Of a stretch of 64,000 bases of DNA, positions 1 to 9,391 are shown one piece after another. The position numbers and the translations under genes are program-made. This stretch comes from Mesorhizobium sp. NFR06 (GTDB taxonomy: Bacteria; Pseudomonadota; Alphaproteobacteria; Rhizobiales; Rhizobiaceae): contig NZ_FOVT01000001.1 of the NCBI RefSeq assembly GCF_900115245.1, positions 124,001-188,000 of the forward strand, read 5' to 3'. Under the pieces are notes generated by a model, which made no database searches, was not told where the DNA came from, and worked only from the letters and a program-made list of their open reading frames with translations. Positions within the stretch are counted from its first letter, which is position 1. The number at the start of each line of letters is the position of its first letter.

Positions 1-197
1 ACCCCAGTTGGGACCGCATGCAGGCGACCGCCGAGGCGGCGAAGGACGATCCGAAGGCCTGGCTGGCGATGGAGGACATCTATGGCGATGTCGGCCGGTC
101 ACCCGTCTTCGCCGCGGCCTTCGCCCATGCCTTGAAGGTCCTGTGGGCGAACGGCGCGCGTGAAACCTTGACACGCTATCTCGCCGGCAAGCTCTGA
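1..197 (+). CDS. Mannitol dehydrogenase family protein, C-terminal end (partial)
   Basis: The window opens inside a reading frame (codons from base 3) that runs 64 residues to a TGA at 195-197. The tail, ending in LWANGARETLTRYLAGKL, resembles the C-terminus of long-chain mannitol/fructuronate dehydrogenases, which oxidise a polyol or uronate to a ketose with NAD. Only the last helices are present, so no cofactor or catalytic residue can be checked. A HAD phosphatase and an FGGY kinase follow on the same strand, which fits a polyol operon. The family call is by resemblance of a short tail plus context. Confidence 0.6.
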   Translation, partial: PSWDRMQATAEAAKDDPKAWLAMEDIYGDVGRSPVFAAAFAHALKVLWANGARETLTRYLAGKL

Positions 198-219
198 AGT
201 GCGCTGAGATCACGTCGCG

Positions 220-903
220 ATGACGCCTGAACTGGTCATCTTCGACTGTGACGGCGTGCTGGTCGACAGCGAGGCGCTTTCGGTCTCGGCGCTGCTTGGC
301 ATGATCGAGCTCGCCGGCGGCACCGTCAGCGAGGACGCCGCCTACGAGCATTTCCTCGGCAAGAGCATGAAAAGCGTGCGCGAAATCCTCGGCCGCGATT
401 TCGGGCTCGAGATCAGCGACCGGCATCTCACCGCCATGCGCGTCGACCTGATGCGCAAATTCCGCGAGGAGTTGAAGCCGATCCCCGGCGTCGAGGAGGT
501 GCTTGCGAAGCTCGGCCGGCCTCGCTGCGTCGCTTCGTCCGGCACGCTGGAGCGCATCCGCTACGCGCTCGACGTCACCGGCCTGTTGCCCTTGCTGGAG
601 CCGCATCTCTTCAGCGCCACCATGGTCAAGCGCGGCAAGCCGGACCCGGATCTTTTCCTTCATGCCGCCGAAAGCATGCGGGTCCAACCGCGCGACTGCC
701 TGGTGATCGAGGACAGTCCCGCCGGCATAGCCGCGGCCCGCGCCGCCGGCATGCGCGTCTTTGCTTTCATCGGTGGCTCGCATGCGTCCAATCCGGCCCT
801 CAGGGCGCGGCTTGCGTCGACGGAACCGGACTTTATATTCGCTGACATGCTGCAATTGCCCGATCTGATTGCAGGCCTGGGAGCGAGAGTAAGAGCATCT
901 TGA
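220..903 (+). CDS. HAD-superfamily sugar-phosphate phosphatase
   Basis: A 227-residue haloacid dehalogenase-type phosphatase of the beta-phosphoglucomutase-like class. Motif I is FDCDG with nucleophile Asp9 and acid/base Asp11, motif II is the SSG at 106-108, motif III is Lys140 in RGKPDPDLF, and motif IV is the ED at 164-165. Residues 15-85 form the usual helical cap. Such enzymes remove phosphate from small sugar phosphates in the cytoplasm. The gene begins 22 bases after the mannitol-type dehydrogenase, and its stop overlaps the TTG start of the kinase, so the two are probably translationally coupled. The role may be housekeeping of polyol or ketose phosphates; the exact substrate cannot be read from sequence. 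Confidence 0.85.
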   Translation: MTPELVIFDCDGVLVDSEALSVSALLGMIELAGGTVSEDAAYEHFLGKSMKSVREILGRDFGLEISDRHLTAMRVDLMRKFREELKPIPGVEEVLAKLGRPRCVASSGTLERIRYALDVTGLLPLLEPHLFSATMVKRGKPDPDLFLHAAESMRVQPRDCLVIEDSPAGIAAARAAGMRVFAFIGGSHASNPALRARLASTEPDFIFADMLQLPDLIAGLGARVRAS

Positions 904-2486
904 CGAAAAGCTTCGTTTGCGCGGTCGATGTCGGCACCGGGAGCGCTCGCGCGGGCATTCTCGATTCGGAAGGCAACCTGCTCGGCCGCGCCGATCATCC
1001 GATCGCGATGCATCAGCCCAAGCCGGATCATGCCGAGCACGATTCGCAAGATATCTGGTCGGCGGTGTGCAAGGCCGTGCGGGCCGCTCTCCAAAAATCC
1101 GCCGTCGCCGCCCAGGATATCGCCGGCATCTCTTTCGACGCCACTTGCTCGCTGGTCGCGCGCGACTGGCAAGGCGGCCAGCTCAGCGTCTCGGTCACCG
1201 GCGAGAAGCGCTGGGACACGGTCGTCTGGCTCGATCACCGCGCCATCGCCGAGGCCGATGAATGCACGACGAGCGGCCATGCCGTTCTCGATTACATAGG
1301 CGGCGTGATGTCGCCGGAGATGGCGACGCCGAAGCTGATGTGGCTGAAGCGCCATTTGCCAACAACATGGAGTGAAGCCGGCTATCTATTCGATCTGACC
1401 GACTTCCTGACCTGGAAGGCGAGCGGCTCGCTTGCCCGCTCGCAATGCACGCTGACGGCCAAATGGACCTATCTCGCCCATGAGGAAAAGAGCTGGCGGC
1501 GCGACTTCTTCGAGCTCGTCGGGCTCGGCGATCTGTTCGAGCACGGCAATCTGCCGGAAAAGGCAAGTCCGGTCGGCACCGACATCGGCCCACTGACGGC
1601 GGCGGCCGCGGCCGAACTCGGCCTCAGCGAAAAATGCCGCGTCGGCGCCGGTGTCATCGATGCCTATGCCGGCGCGCTCGGCGTTCTGGGCGGCTTTGCC
1701 GGCGACGAGAAGAACATCAGCCGGCATCTGGCGCTGATTGCCGGCACATCGTCCTGCGTCATGGCAATGTCGCTCGACCCGCAGCCCTTTGCCGGGGTGT
1801 GGGGGCCTTATTACGGCGCCGCCTTGCCGTCGCTATGGCTCTCGGAAGGCGGCCAGTCGGCCACCGGCGCGCTGCTCGACCACATCATCCGCTGGCACGG
1901 CACCGGCGGTGAGCCGGACGCGGCCATGCATATAAAGATCGCCAGGCGCATTGCCGAGCTGCGCGCCGAGGACGGCGACGCGCTGGCCGCAAGGCTGCAT
2001 GTGCTGCCGGATTTTCACGGCAACCGCTCGCCGCTCGCCGACCCGCATGCGGTCGGCGTCATCAGCGGCCTGACGCTCGATTCCTCCTTCGACAGCCTGT
2101 GCAAGCTCTACTGGCGCACCGCCGTCGCCATTGCGCTGGGCGTGCGCCATGTGCTCGAGGCGCTGAACGAGAACGGTTACCTGATCGACACGCTGCACGT
2201 CACCGGCGGCCACACCAAGAACCCGCTGCTGATGGAGCTCTACGCCGACGCCACCGGCTGCACGGTAGTCGAGCCGCTGGCCGACGAGGCGGTGCTGCTC
2301 GGCACCGGCATGGTGGCGGCGACCGCCGCCGGCCTCTACCCCAACCTCAACGCGGCCTGTGTCGCCATGCAGCAGGGCGGCAAGACCCGCGCGCCCAACA
2401 AGGCCGCCGGCGCCCGCTTCGACCGCGACTACCGGATCTTCCTCGAAATGCACCGCCAGCGGCAGGCGCTCGACGCGATCAATTAG
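900..2486 (+). CDS. FGGY-family pentulose kinase (D-ribulokinase-like)
   Basis: A 528-residue carbohydrate kinase. The N-terminal phosphate-binding motif is DVGTGSARAG (Asp10 onward), the probable catalytic base is Asp254 in GVIDAYAG, and the C-terminal ATP site carries the TGGHTKNPLLM stretch. Length and motifs match the FGGY ribulokinase-like branch (human FGGY, bacterial D-ribulokinase) better than xylulokinase or glycerol kinase, but the substrate is inferred. The start is a TTG whose last two bases begin the stop of the preceding phosphatase (TTGA overlap). It presumably phosphorylates the ketose made by the polyol dehydrogenases here. Its 3' end overlaps the convergent ABC ATPase gene by 8 bases. 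Confidence 0.85.
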   Translation: MTKSFVCAVDVGTGSARAGILDSEGNLLGRADHPIAMHQPKPDHAEHDSQDIWSAVCKAVRAALQKSAVAAQDIAGISFDATCSLVARDWQGGQLSVSVTGEKRWDTVVWLDHRAIAEADECTTSGHAVLDYIGGVMSPEMATPKLMWLKRHLPTTWSEAGYLFDLTDFLTWKASGSLARSQCTLTAKWTYLAHEEKSWRRDFFELVGLGDLFEHGNLPEKASPVGTDIGPLTAAAAAELGLSEKCRVGAGVIDAYAGALGVLGGFAGDEKNISRHLALIAGTSSCVMAMSLDPQPFAGVWGPYYGAALPSLWLSEGGQSATGALLDHIIRWHGTGGEPDAAMHIKIARRIAELRAEDGDALAARLHVLPDFHGNRSPLADPHAVGVISGLTLDSSFDSLCKLYWRTAVAIALGVRHVLEALNENGYLIDTLHVTGGHTKNPLLMELYADATGCTVVEPLADEAVLLGTGMVAATAAGLYPNLNAACVAMQQGGKTRAPNKAAGARFDRDYRIFLEMHRQRQALDAIN

Positions 2487-3573
2487 CCCGCTTGCGCAGG
2501 GACATGCCCGTCGACACGTCGAACAGGTGGATGCTTTCCTCGTCGAACGCATAGCGGACAGGCGCCCGCAACTCCGGGCATTCGCGGGCCGGCACCAGCG
2601 CGCTGATCTCCTTGCCGCCCGAGCCGAACGTCACCAGCGCATCATTGCCGTGGAACTCGATAAGGTCGGCCGTGCCGAGCAGCAGATTGCCGCCCGCATC
2701 GCCGCTTGCCGTCTTCAGGTCTGGAGGCCGGATGCCGAGCACGGCGCGTTCGCCGTGCTGCAGATCGAATCCTCTGCCCTCGATCGAAATCACCGTTCTA
2801 GCACCGTTCAGCGTCCACCCGTTCTCTGCCCGGCTAACCGTGGCCTCGATGAAGTTCATGTTCGGCGTGCCGATGAAGCCGGCCACGAACAGATTGCCGG
2901 GCCGGCGATAGATTTCCGCCGGTGAGCCGATCTGCTCGATCACCCCGTCCTTCAAAAGCACGATGCGGTCGGCCAGCGTCATCGCCTCGAGCTGGTCGTG
3001 CGTGACGTAGACGGTCGTCGTCTTCAACGCTTGGTGCAGCCTGGCGATCTCGACGCGCATATGGTTGCGCAGCTTGGCGTCGAGATTGGACAGCGGCTCG
3101 TCGAACAGGAACACTTTCGGCGTCTTGATCATGGCGCGCGCGATCGCCACGCGCTGCTGCTGGCCGCCGGAAAGCTCGGTCGGCTTGCGTCCGAGATAAG
3201 GGTCCAGGCCGAGTGTCCTGGAAACCGCCTCGACCCGCTTCCTGATCTCGGCCGCCGGCACCTTTTGCCGCTTCAGGCCGAAAGCGATGTTCTCGAAGAT
3301 CGTCATATGCGGATAGAGCGCGTAATTCTGGAACACCATGGCGATGCCGCGATCGCCTGGGTCGAGATCGTTCACCACCTTGCCGCCGATCGACACCTCG
3401 CCGCCGCTGATGTCCTCCAGCCCGGCCAGCATCCGCAGAAGAGTGGACTTGCCGCAGCCGGACGGGCCGAGGAACACGACGAATTCGTGCTCCTCGATCG
3501 AGAGGTTGAGATCGCGGATGACGCTCGTGGCGCCATAGGCCTTGTCGACATGGGAGCAAACGATCGCGGACAT
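2479..3573 (-). CDS. ABC transporter ATP-binding protein, MalK/SmoK type
   Basis: A 364-residue ATPase of the carbohydrate uptake (CUT1) class. It has Walker [10 protein letters not shown], signature LSGGQQQR, Walker [12 protein letters not shown] and switch histidine in VTHDQ, followed by a C-terminal MalK/UgpC-like regulatory (TOBE) domain of about 120 residues. It should power the two permeases encoded upstream in the same operon (order: binding protein, permease, permease, dehydrogenase, ATPase). The start lies 3 bases after the dehydrogenase stop. Similarity to the smo/mtl polyol importers of rhizobia is inferred from gene order. Confidence 0.9.
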   Translation of the reverse strand: MSAIVCSHVDKAYGATSVIRDLNLSIEEHEFVVFLGPSGCGKSTLLRMLAGLEDISGGEVSIGGKVVNDLDPGDRGIAMVFQNYALYPHMTIFENIAFGLKRQKVPAAEIRKRVEAVSRTLGLDPYLGRKPTELSGGQQQRVAIARAMIKTPKVFLFDEPLSNLDAKLRNHMRVEIARLHQALKTTTVYVTHDQLEAMTLADRIVLLKDGVIEQIGSPAEIYRRPGNLFVAGFIGTPNMNFIEATVSRAENGWTLNGARTVISIEGRGFDLQHGERAVLGIRPPDLKTASGDAGGNLLLGTADLIEFHGNDALVTFGSGGKEISALVPARECPELRAPVRYAFDEESIHLFDVSTGMSLRKRAN

Positions 3574-3576
3574 CTA

Positions 3577-4623
3577 TTATCCCTTCTCGCCGGTCAGCAG
3601 GATCTGCAGCTTGACGTCCTGCGGCTTGCCTTGGGCGGCGCGCTCGAACGCCTCGATGCTCTCGGAAAAATCATAGGTGCCGGTGATCAGCGGCTTGAGG
3701 TCGACCTTGCCGGAGGCGATCAGCTGCAGGGCGCGGTCGAAGATGTTGGCATAGCGGAACACCGTTTCGATGCGCACTTCCTTGGAGATTGCCGCCGGCA
3801 CGTTGAGCTCGACCGGTTCCACCGGCAGCCCGACCAGCACCACCGCGCCGCCCGGCCGCACGATGTCGAACAGGTTGGTGAAGGCCCTCGGGCTGCCGCT
3901 CGCCTCGAACACGATATCGGCGCCCCAATCGTCGGTCGCGGCCAGCACGGTGTCGACCAACGACTGCTTGCCGATATTGACCGGCACGATGCCGGGATAT
4001 TGGGCGGCGATCTCCAATTTCGGTGCGGAGAAATCGGAAATCAGCACTTTTGCGCAGCCGCCTGCCAGCGCCGCCAAGGCGATCATGATGCCGATCGGGC
4101 CGCAGCCGACGACGACGGCGACATCGCCGGGCACGATGCGGGCCCGCGCTGCCGCCTGCATGCCGATGGCGAAGGGCTCGACCATCGCGCCCTCGGCGAA
4201 GGAGACATTGTCCGGCAGCTTGTAGGTGAAGGCCGCCGGGTGAACGGCGTAGGGCGCGAGCACGCCGTGCACCGGCGGCGTTGCCCAGAAGCGGACGTCC
4301 GGGTCGACATTGTAGATGCCGAGCTTCGTCGCCCGCGACGAAAGATTCGGTACGCCGGGTTCCATGCAGACGCGGTCGCCGACCTTCAGGCTTGTGACAT
4401 TGGCGCCGACCTCGACGATCGTTCCCGAGGCCTCATGGCCTAGCACCATGGGCTGTCGCACGATATAGCTGCCGATGGCGCCGTGCGTGTAGTAGTGCAC
4501 GTCGCTGCCGCAGACGCCGACGGTGTGGATGGCGATCCTGACATCGTCCGGCCCGACATCGAGCGGCAACGCGATCTCGCGCAGCGACAGTTCGCCTTTT
4601 TTCTCAAGCACCAGTGCCCGCAT
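3577..4623 (-). CDS. Zinc-type polyol dehydrogenase (xylitol/sorbitol dehydrogenase-like, MDR family)
   Basis: A 348-residue medium-chain dehydrogenase. Catalytic zinc ligands are Cys38, His63 and Glu64 (CGSD, GHEASG), and the NAD fold carries GCGPIG. The loop that normally holds four structural-zinc cysteines reads [12 protein letters not shown], so that site is lost, as in animal sorbitol dehydrogenases. The ATG at 4623 is preferred because GAGGA lies just upstream; an in-frame ATG at 4638 overlaps the permease stop (TGATG) and would add five residues. It would oxidise the imported polyol to a ketose for the nearby FGGY kinase. Xylitol, sorbitol or ribitol are all possible substrates. Confidence 0.88.
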   Translation of the reverse strand: MRALVLEKKGELSLREIALPLDVGPDDVRIAIHTVGVCGSDVHYYTHGAIGSYIVRQPMVLGHEASGTIVEVGANVTSLKVGDRVCMEPGVPNLSSRATKLGIYNVDPDVRFWATPPVHGVLAPYAVHPAAFTYKLPDNVSFAEGAMVEPFAIGMQAAARARIVPGDVAVVVGCGPIGIMIALAALAGGCAKVLISDFSAPKLEIAAQYPGIVPVNIGKQSLVDTVLAATDDWGADIVFEASGSPRAFTNLFDIVRPGGAVVLVGLPVEPVELNVPAAISKEVRIETVFRYANIFDRALQLIASGKVDLKPLITGTYDFSESIEAFERAAQGKPQDVKLQILLTGEKG

Positions 4624-4637
4624 CGGGTATCCTCGCA

Positions 4638-5465
4638 TCAACTTTTCTTTTGCCGGAAAACGGAATTCAGGAAGCCGCTCAGAACGCCGAGGAACAGCAG
4701 CGGCGGCAGCGACAGCAGCACCACCGAGGCGTTGAGGATGCCCCAGGGCACGTTCATGCCTTGCTGCGACAGCTCTGAAGCGACGATCGGCAGGGTTTTG
4801 GCGTTGGAGCTCGACAGCATCAGCGCGATCAGGAACTCGTTCCAGACCAACACGAAGCTGAAGGCGATGGCGCCTATGAGCGAGCGCGCCGCCACGGGAA
4901 GCGCGATCCGCCAGAAAACCGAATAGGCGCCGTAGCCGTCGACGAAGGCCGCTTCCTCGATTTCCTTCGGCACGCCCTGGAAGGCCGGGATGGCGAGCCA
5001 CATGATCACCGAGATGGTGAGCAGCGAGTAGGTGACGATCAAAGCCGGCAAAGTGTCGTAGAGCCCGACCTGCAGCCATATCACCATGAGCGGAATAGCG
5101 ACCGCCACCGGCGGCAGGAAGCGCAGCGACAGCACGAAGAACTGGATGTCGCCCGCGAAGCGGTTGGGATAGCGCGCCACCGCATAGGCTGCCGGCAGGC
5201 CGAGCGCGACGCCGATCAGCACCGCCGAGCCGCAGGCGACGACCGAGTTGCAGAGGCCGGTCAGCACGCTGTCGCGGCCGAGGATGTAGCTGATGTTGGC
5301 AAGCGTCGGCGAAAACACCAGGCGCGGGACGCGCGTGATGATGTCGACATTGTTCTTCAGCGCGTTGAGCGCCGTCCAGACCAGCGGGAACACGGCCAGG
5401 AATCCGGCAAGCGCCAGTATGGCTTTGGCGATCAGGCGGCCCGGTCTCATCCGATATGGCTTCAT
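4638..5465 (-). CDS. ABC sugar-alcohol permease, second subunit
   Basis: A 275-residue inner-membrane permease with about six transmembrane segments, the first at residues 12-34. The conserved cytoplasmic EAA loop, which docks the ATPase, is visible as [21 protein letters not shown]. The ATG overlaps the stop of the first permease (ATGA). The open frame continues far upstream across the first permease gene, but those residues have no permease character and are antisense-like noise. It partners with the permease at 5462-6328, the binding protein and the ATPase of this operon. Confidence 0.9.
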   Translation of the reverse strand: MKPYRMRPGRLIAKAILALAGFLAVFPLVWTALNALKNNVDIITRVPRLVFSPTLANISYILGRDSVLTGLCNSVVACGSAVLIGVALGLPAAYAVARYPNRFAGDIQFFVLSLRFLPPVAVAIPLMVIWLQVGLYDTLPALIVTYSLLTISVIMWLAIPAFQGVPKEIEEAAFVDGYGAYSVFWRIALPVAARSLIGAIAFSFVLVWNEFLIALMLSSSNAKTLPIVASELSQQGMNVPWGILNASVVLLSLPPLLFLGVLSGFLNSVFRQKKS

Positions 5466-6328
5466 GCCTGCACCCGCTTCCACAGCATGGTGAAGGTGAT
5501 GACGGTCGCGATCATCATCAGCACCGCCATGGCCGAAGCGTAGGAGACCTTGCCGGACTCGATAAAGCCTTGCGAGAAGGCATACATGTCGAGCGTCTCG
5601 GTCGCGACGCCGGGCCCGCCGCGCGTCATCACATAGATGAGGTCGAAGGAGCGCAGCGACTCGATCATCTTGACGAACATCAGGCTGATCAGCGGCGCTT
5701 TCAGCATCGGTAGGGTGACATAGGCATGGATCTGCCAGCGCTTGGCGTGGTCGAGCCTGGCCGCCTCGATCGGTTGCGGCGGCAAGGTTTCCAGGAGCTT
5801 CAGCACGATGACGGCGAAGAACAGCCCCCATTGCCAGACATCCACCGAAGCCACGGCAAACAGGGCGGTCGAGGGCTTGGACAGCGGGTCGAAGATCAGC
5901 CCGCCGGTGATGAGCCGGTAGGGATAGGTGGCGATGCCGTAGAGCGGGTGATAGGCGAACTTCCATACGAAGGCCGCCGAGACGCGCGGCAACAGCACCG
6001 GTATGATGAACAAGAGGCAGTAGACATTGCGCAGGCGCGGGCCGGCGACCTCGAACATCAGCACGCCGAGCCCGATGGCCACCGCCATCGTCGCCACGAC
6101 GGTGACGATCTCCCATTTGACCGACACCCAGACGGCATTGAGGAAACGGCGGTCGAAGAAGAGGTCGGCGAAATTCGCGCACCAGACCCAGGAATAACCG
6201 GTCGTGCTCAATTCGCGGTTCTGCAAAGCGATGACGATGGCGTAGAGCGTCGGCACCATCGACAGCACCAGAAGGATGACGAGGGTGGGAACGAGAAATG
6301 TGACCGGCAGGGAAGAGCGTCGGCGCAT
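5462..6328 (-). CDS. ABC sugar-alcohol permease, first subunit
   Basis: A 288-residue permease of the MalF type with about six membrane spans, beginning with a hydrophobic helix at residues 8-32. The EAA loop appears as [20 protein letters not shown]. It lies 114 bases after the binding-protein gene, a gap that contains a stem-loop, and its stop overlaps the next permease start. Function in polyol or sugar import is inferred from the adjacent dehydrogenase and kinase. Confidence 0.9.
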   Translation of the reverse strand: MRRRSSLPVTFLVPTLVILLVLSMVPTLYAIVIALQNRELSTTGYSWVWCANFADLFFDRRFLNAVWVSVKWEIVTVVATMAVAIGLGVLMFEVAGPRLRNVYCLLFIIPVLLPRVSAAFVWKFAYHPLYGIATYPYRLITGGLIFDPLSKPSTALFAVASVDVWQWGLFFAVIVLKLLETLPPQPIEAARLDHAKRWQIHAYVTLPMLKAPLISLMFVKMIESLRSFDLIYVMTRGGPGVATETLDMYAFSQGFIESGKVSYASAMAVLMMIATVITFTMLWKRVQA

Positions 6329-6394
6329 TGCCTATCCTCGGGTTTGTCGCGGATGCCTTGGAATCGCTGGCATAAACCCGCGGCGCACGGGTCC

Positions 6395-6414
6395 CGGCAT
6401 TCCGACGAATGCCG
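6395..6414 (-). other. Stem-loop between binding-protein and permease genes
   Basis: An 8-bp perfect inverted repeat (CGGCATTC/GAATGCCG) with a 4-base loop lies in the 114-base gap after the binding-protein stop. No T-run follows on the transcribed strand. Such structures in ABC operons commonly stabilise the binding-protein mRNA or cause partial termination, giving more binding protein than permease; that role is inferred. Confidence 0.55.
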
Positions 6415-6442
6415 TGGACCGCGCGCGCCACGGGCGGGAGGA

Positions 6443-7717
6443 TTACTTCTTCTTCACCAGCTCGTCGGCGTAGGCCTCGAGCTCGTTGAGACCGCCCTTG
6501 ATGTCGGTGCGCGTGCCGGTCACCAGCTCCTCGAGGATGATGCCCCAGCGGTCGCCGAGATCGGGCCAGCGCGGATCCTGCCAGAAGTTCACCGCCGTCA
6601 CTTTGCCGGTGTCGGCCAGGGCCTTGCCGAGATCGGCGCCGTAGATATCGGCGAATTCCTTGCTGGAGAGGATGCTGGTGCGGTTGAGCTCGCCGAACTG
6701 GTGCGCGTCGAGCCGGCGCTTCTCGTTCTCCTTCGAGGTTGCCCAGGCGATGAACAGGCCGGCGCACTTCTTCGAGGCGTCGTCCGCATTGGCCTTGGTG
6801 CCGATGGCGAGGCCGTGGCCGTAGCCACCGCCCGGCAGCGGCGAGGGTGGCGGCAGGAAGCCGACCTTGCCGACCACCTGCGAGGTCTTCGGGTCCACCG
6901 CCATGCCTGACAGCGGCGTCGATTCGACCAGGATGGCGACTTGGCCGGAGAGGAAGGCGCCGGTCGATTCATCCCAGCTGCCGGTCTGTGTGCCGGGCGC
7001 CGAGTCCTTGAACAGCTTCAGATAGGTTTCCGTCGCCTTCACGGCGGCATCCGAATTGAAAGCCGGCTTGTCGCCGTCGAACCACGTGCCGCCATAGGCC
7101 TTGAAGAACGGCATCCAGCGCCAGACATTGGCGCCCGAGCCGCGCGCGCCGCGCAGCGCGATGCCGTACATGCCCTTGTCGGGGTCGTTCAGCTTCGCCA
7201 CGTCGGCGATCAGCTCGTCCAGCGTCTTCGGCGGCTGGATGCCGGCGGCCTCGAGCACGTCCTTGCGGTAGACCATCAGGTCGCCGCCGCCGGTCAGCGG
7301 CGCGAACCAGACCTTTCCGTCATAGGTGGCGACCTTCTGGCGGCCCGGATCGAAATCGGCGAAATCGTATTCAGCCGGATAATAATCGGTCAGCGGGGCG
7401 ATCCAGCCCGAGGAGGCGAACAGCGCGACATTGGCCTCGTCGACATAGTAGACGTTGTAGTTGCCGACGGTGGAAGCGTCGGCGCGCGACTTCGCGCGGC
7501 GGTCGTTCTCGTTGAGATAGTCGATCTGGAACGAGGCGCCGGAGAGCTTCTTGAACTCGTCCTTGGAGTCCTCGAGAAGCGTCAGCCCGTCGCGGGGCTG
7601 CGCCAGCACCTTGACCGGCGCCGAGCAGGCCGGCGCCTGCGCCAGCGCCGCGGTTGATACGGAAGCGGTAAGCACGAATGCTGCGCCGAGGCCGGCAGCG
7701 AGCCGATATGATGTCAT
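6443..7717 (-). CDS. Periplasmic sugar/polyol-binding protein (solute-binding family 1)
   Basis: A 424-residue extracellular binding protein. Residues 1-26 form a typical Sec signal peptide ending AALAQA. The mature part carries family-1 features such as the GGDLMVYRKDVLEAAGI segment and the late ATSKENEKRR region. It delivers ligand to the two permeases downstream and is first in the operon. The 227-base gap upstream separates it from the AraC-type regulator. The ligand is probably a sugar alcohol given the dehydrogenase in the operon, but that is context only. Confidence 0.9.
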   Translation of the reverse strand: MTSYRLAAGLGAAFVLTASVSTAALAQAPACSAPVKVLAQPRDGLTLLEDSKDEFKKLSGASFQIDYLNENDRRAKSRADASTVGNYNVYYVDEANVALFASSGWIAPLTDYYPAEYDFADFDPGRQKVATYDGKVWFAPLTGGGDLMVYRKDVLEAAGIQPPKTLDELIADVAKLNDPDKGMYGIALRGARGSGANVWRWMPFFKAYGGTWFDGDKPAFNSDAAVKATETYLKLFKDSAPGTQTGSWDESTGAFLSGQVAILVESTPLSGMAVDPKTSQVVGKVGFLPPPSPLPGGGYGHGLAIGTKANADDASKKCAGLFIAWATSKENEKRRLDAHQFGELNRTSILSSKEFADIYGADLGKALADTGKVTAVNFWQDPRWPDLGDRWGIILEELVTGTRTDIKGGLNELEAYADELVKKK

Positions 7718-7944
7718 TGATTTTCTCCTCCAGGAAACTCGCGGGAAGCAGTGGTCCTCGGGCTAGGCGACCCTCACCGTCGCCCGGGTGACCTGCCACC
7801 CGATGCCAAAATGAGGAGTTGGAAGGGACAAGGCTAGAAGCCCCGTTGCAGCAGACCTGTACTTTTATGCATTGTGCGGCGCAAAAAATGACGCCGGCAG
7901 AGTCTGTCCGTCACATGAGTATCAGTACTATCGGGGGTGGCTGA
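7718..7944 (-). promoter_or_regulatory. Probable promoter region of the polyol transport operon
   Basis: This 227-base gap lies between the AraC-type regulator gene and the binding-protein gene, both on the minus strand. It is noticeably richer in A/T near 7860-7930 than the surrounding coding DNA. Short dyads (AGTATCAGTACT around 7918 and TGCGGCGCA around 7875) could be protein sites. No convincing -35/-10 pair was identified by eye. Confidence 0.4.
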
Positions 7945-8862
7945 TCAGGCCCGCAGCGTCAGCCGTTGCCGCGACAGCTTGCGATAGGATGACGGCGTCA
8001 TCTTGTGCTTGCGCAGGAAGGCGCGGTTGAAGTTCGAGATGTTCATGTAGCCGACCTGGAAGCAGATCTCGGTGATCGGAATCTCGGTATCGGCGAGCAG
8101 CTTGCAGGCCTGCCAGAGTCTCAGCTTGGCAACATGGTCGCTGAAGGAGTTGCCGGTGTTCTTCTGGAAGAAGCGGGAAAAAGTGCTTTCGCTCATGCCG
8201 GCCAATGCCGCGACGTCAGGCAGCTTCAGGTCCTCGGCGAAATGCTGGAACAGATAGGTCAGCGCGCGCTGTATGATGTCCAGCGACTCGGCATCGAGAA
8301 GCGGCGAGAAATCCGGCGACGATAAAAGCTCGTATTCGTCGGTGGCGGCCAGGAGGTCCAGCAGTTCAAGGAACAGGCGGAACCTTGCCAGCCCGTGCAC
8401 CTCTCCCATTCTTTCCATCAGCTCGGCGCCGTCGAGCGCGGTCCGGCCGTGGAAGACCATGCCGCGCAGCGACCGTTCCAGGAACGGTTCCAGCTCGCGC
8501 AGCTCCGGCAGCAGCCCGGCCGAGCCGCGCAGCCGCTCGGGATCGAACTGCAGCACGATATCGCGGCCTTCGATCAACTCGCCGGGCTGCACCGCCGTCA
8601 CCCAGTCATGCGGCAGGCCGCCGCCGACAATGGTCAGGTAGCCCGGCCCGAACTCACCGATATGGTCGCCGACCAGCGCCACGCCGGACGATTTCCGCAA
8701 CAGGTGAATTTCGTATTCCGGATGGAAGTTCCAGACATTGCGTTCCCACGGATAATCGTCCAGCCGCCACAGAAAACTGTCGCTGGCCTCGGTCACGATG
8801 TGCTCGAAGGCGGGCGCCGTGCGCGGTATCGCGGCCGTGTTCTTCCTGCGTCTGAACGGCAT
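7945..8862 (-). CDS. AraC-family transcriptional regulator
   Basis: A 305-residue regulator. The N-terminal half (to about residue 190) is a cupin-like sensing domain (FHPEYEIHLL). The C-terminal 100 residues hold two helix-turn-helix units: DVAALAGMSESTFSRFFQKNTG, and the second ending in QVGYMNISNFNRAFLRKHKMTP, the AraC signature. The ATG at 8862 is preceded by GGGAGGA at good spacing; upstream in-frame codons lack such a site. It lies directly upstream of the polyol ABC operon in the same direction and probably activates it when polyol is present. Confidence 0.9.
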   Translation of the reverse strand: MPFRRRKNTAAIPRTAPAFEHIVTEASDSFLWRLDDYPWERNVWNFHPEYEIHLLRKSSGVALVGDHIGEFGPGYLTIVGGGLPHDWVTAVQPGELIEGRDIVLQFDPERLRGSAGLLPELRELEPFLERSLRGMVFHGRTALDGAELMERMGEVHGLARFRLFLELLDLLAATDEYELLSSPDFSPLLDAESLDIIQRALTYLFQHFAEDLKLPDVAALAGMSESTFSRFFQKNTGNSFSDHVAKLRLWQACKLLADTEIPITEICFQVGYMNISNFNRAFLRKHKMTPSSYRKLSRQRLTLRA

Positions 8863-9391
8863 CCATTCCTCCCGGCATGGTGCGCCGGCTGTCCGCATCT
8901 GCGCCATGCGTAGCAGGCTAGAGCAATTCCAGGAAAGGTGTGACACGGTTTTCCATCCGCAATTGCGTGACGACAATGCGCTGCAGCAGCTTGCTGTTTT
9001 CGTGAACGATGAATTGCTTGAGCTCAGGCAAGTGAACGAGCCGTTTGTGCCCAACCCGAGCTGCCGGCCCGAGCGCACGAGGCGCGCCGCGCGGCGTTTG
9101 ACTTGAGGAGACCGCTCTAGCTTTTGCCACCCGGTCGCAGACGATGCCGTTGCGCTGCACGGCGTTGCGCGTGTCGCACGCTGTCCAATCGCCTGTGTCG
9201 TTGTAGAATTTTGTCGGGACGTGGAGGCGATCGCCGCAGGCCGCGGCATGTGGCTGGATCAATCGCTCCCCGACCCTCCTCCCTTGCCAACATGTCGCAT
9301 TTCGTTCACAAGGCGACGCAAATGGCGCCATCTTGCGCCGTGCGGCTTCCGGCCCTTTGGCCGACGCGCCTTGGTCTGAAAGAGCGGAACA
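8863..9391. other. Intergenic stretch without a gene
   Basis: Between the AraC regulator and the MATE gene I see no supported coding region. It contains one family-A palindromic repeat (8929-8970) near the regulator end. The rest shows no recognisable promoter motif beyond a GAGCGGA-type ribosome site just before the MATE start. Confidence 0.5.
8929..8970. repeat. Family A palindromic intergenic repeat, copy 1
   Basis: Begins AGAGCAATTCC and ends CCGCAATTGCGT, forming imperfect inverted arms around a short centre. Near-identical elements occur at 24356-24400, 26646-26717 and 26831-26879. The size and location between genes are like REP/RIME-type elements; no mobility gene is associated. Confidence 0.75.

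Noticed and set aside
4638..6767. Apparent 709-codon protein on the minus strand spanning both polyol permease genes
   Set aside because: Only its last 275 residues are permease-like. The upstream part overlaps the other permease and binding-protein genes in a different frame and has no family character.
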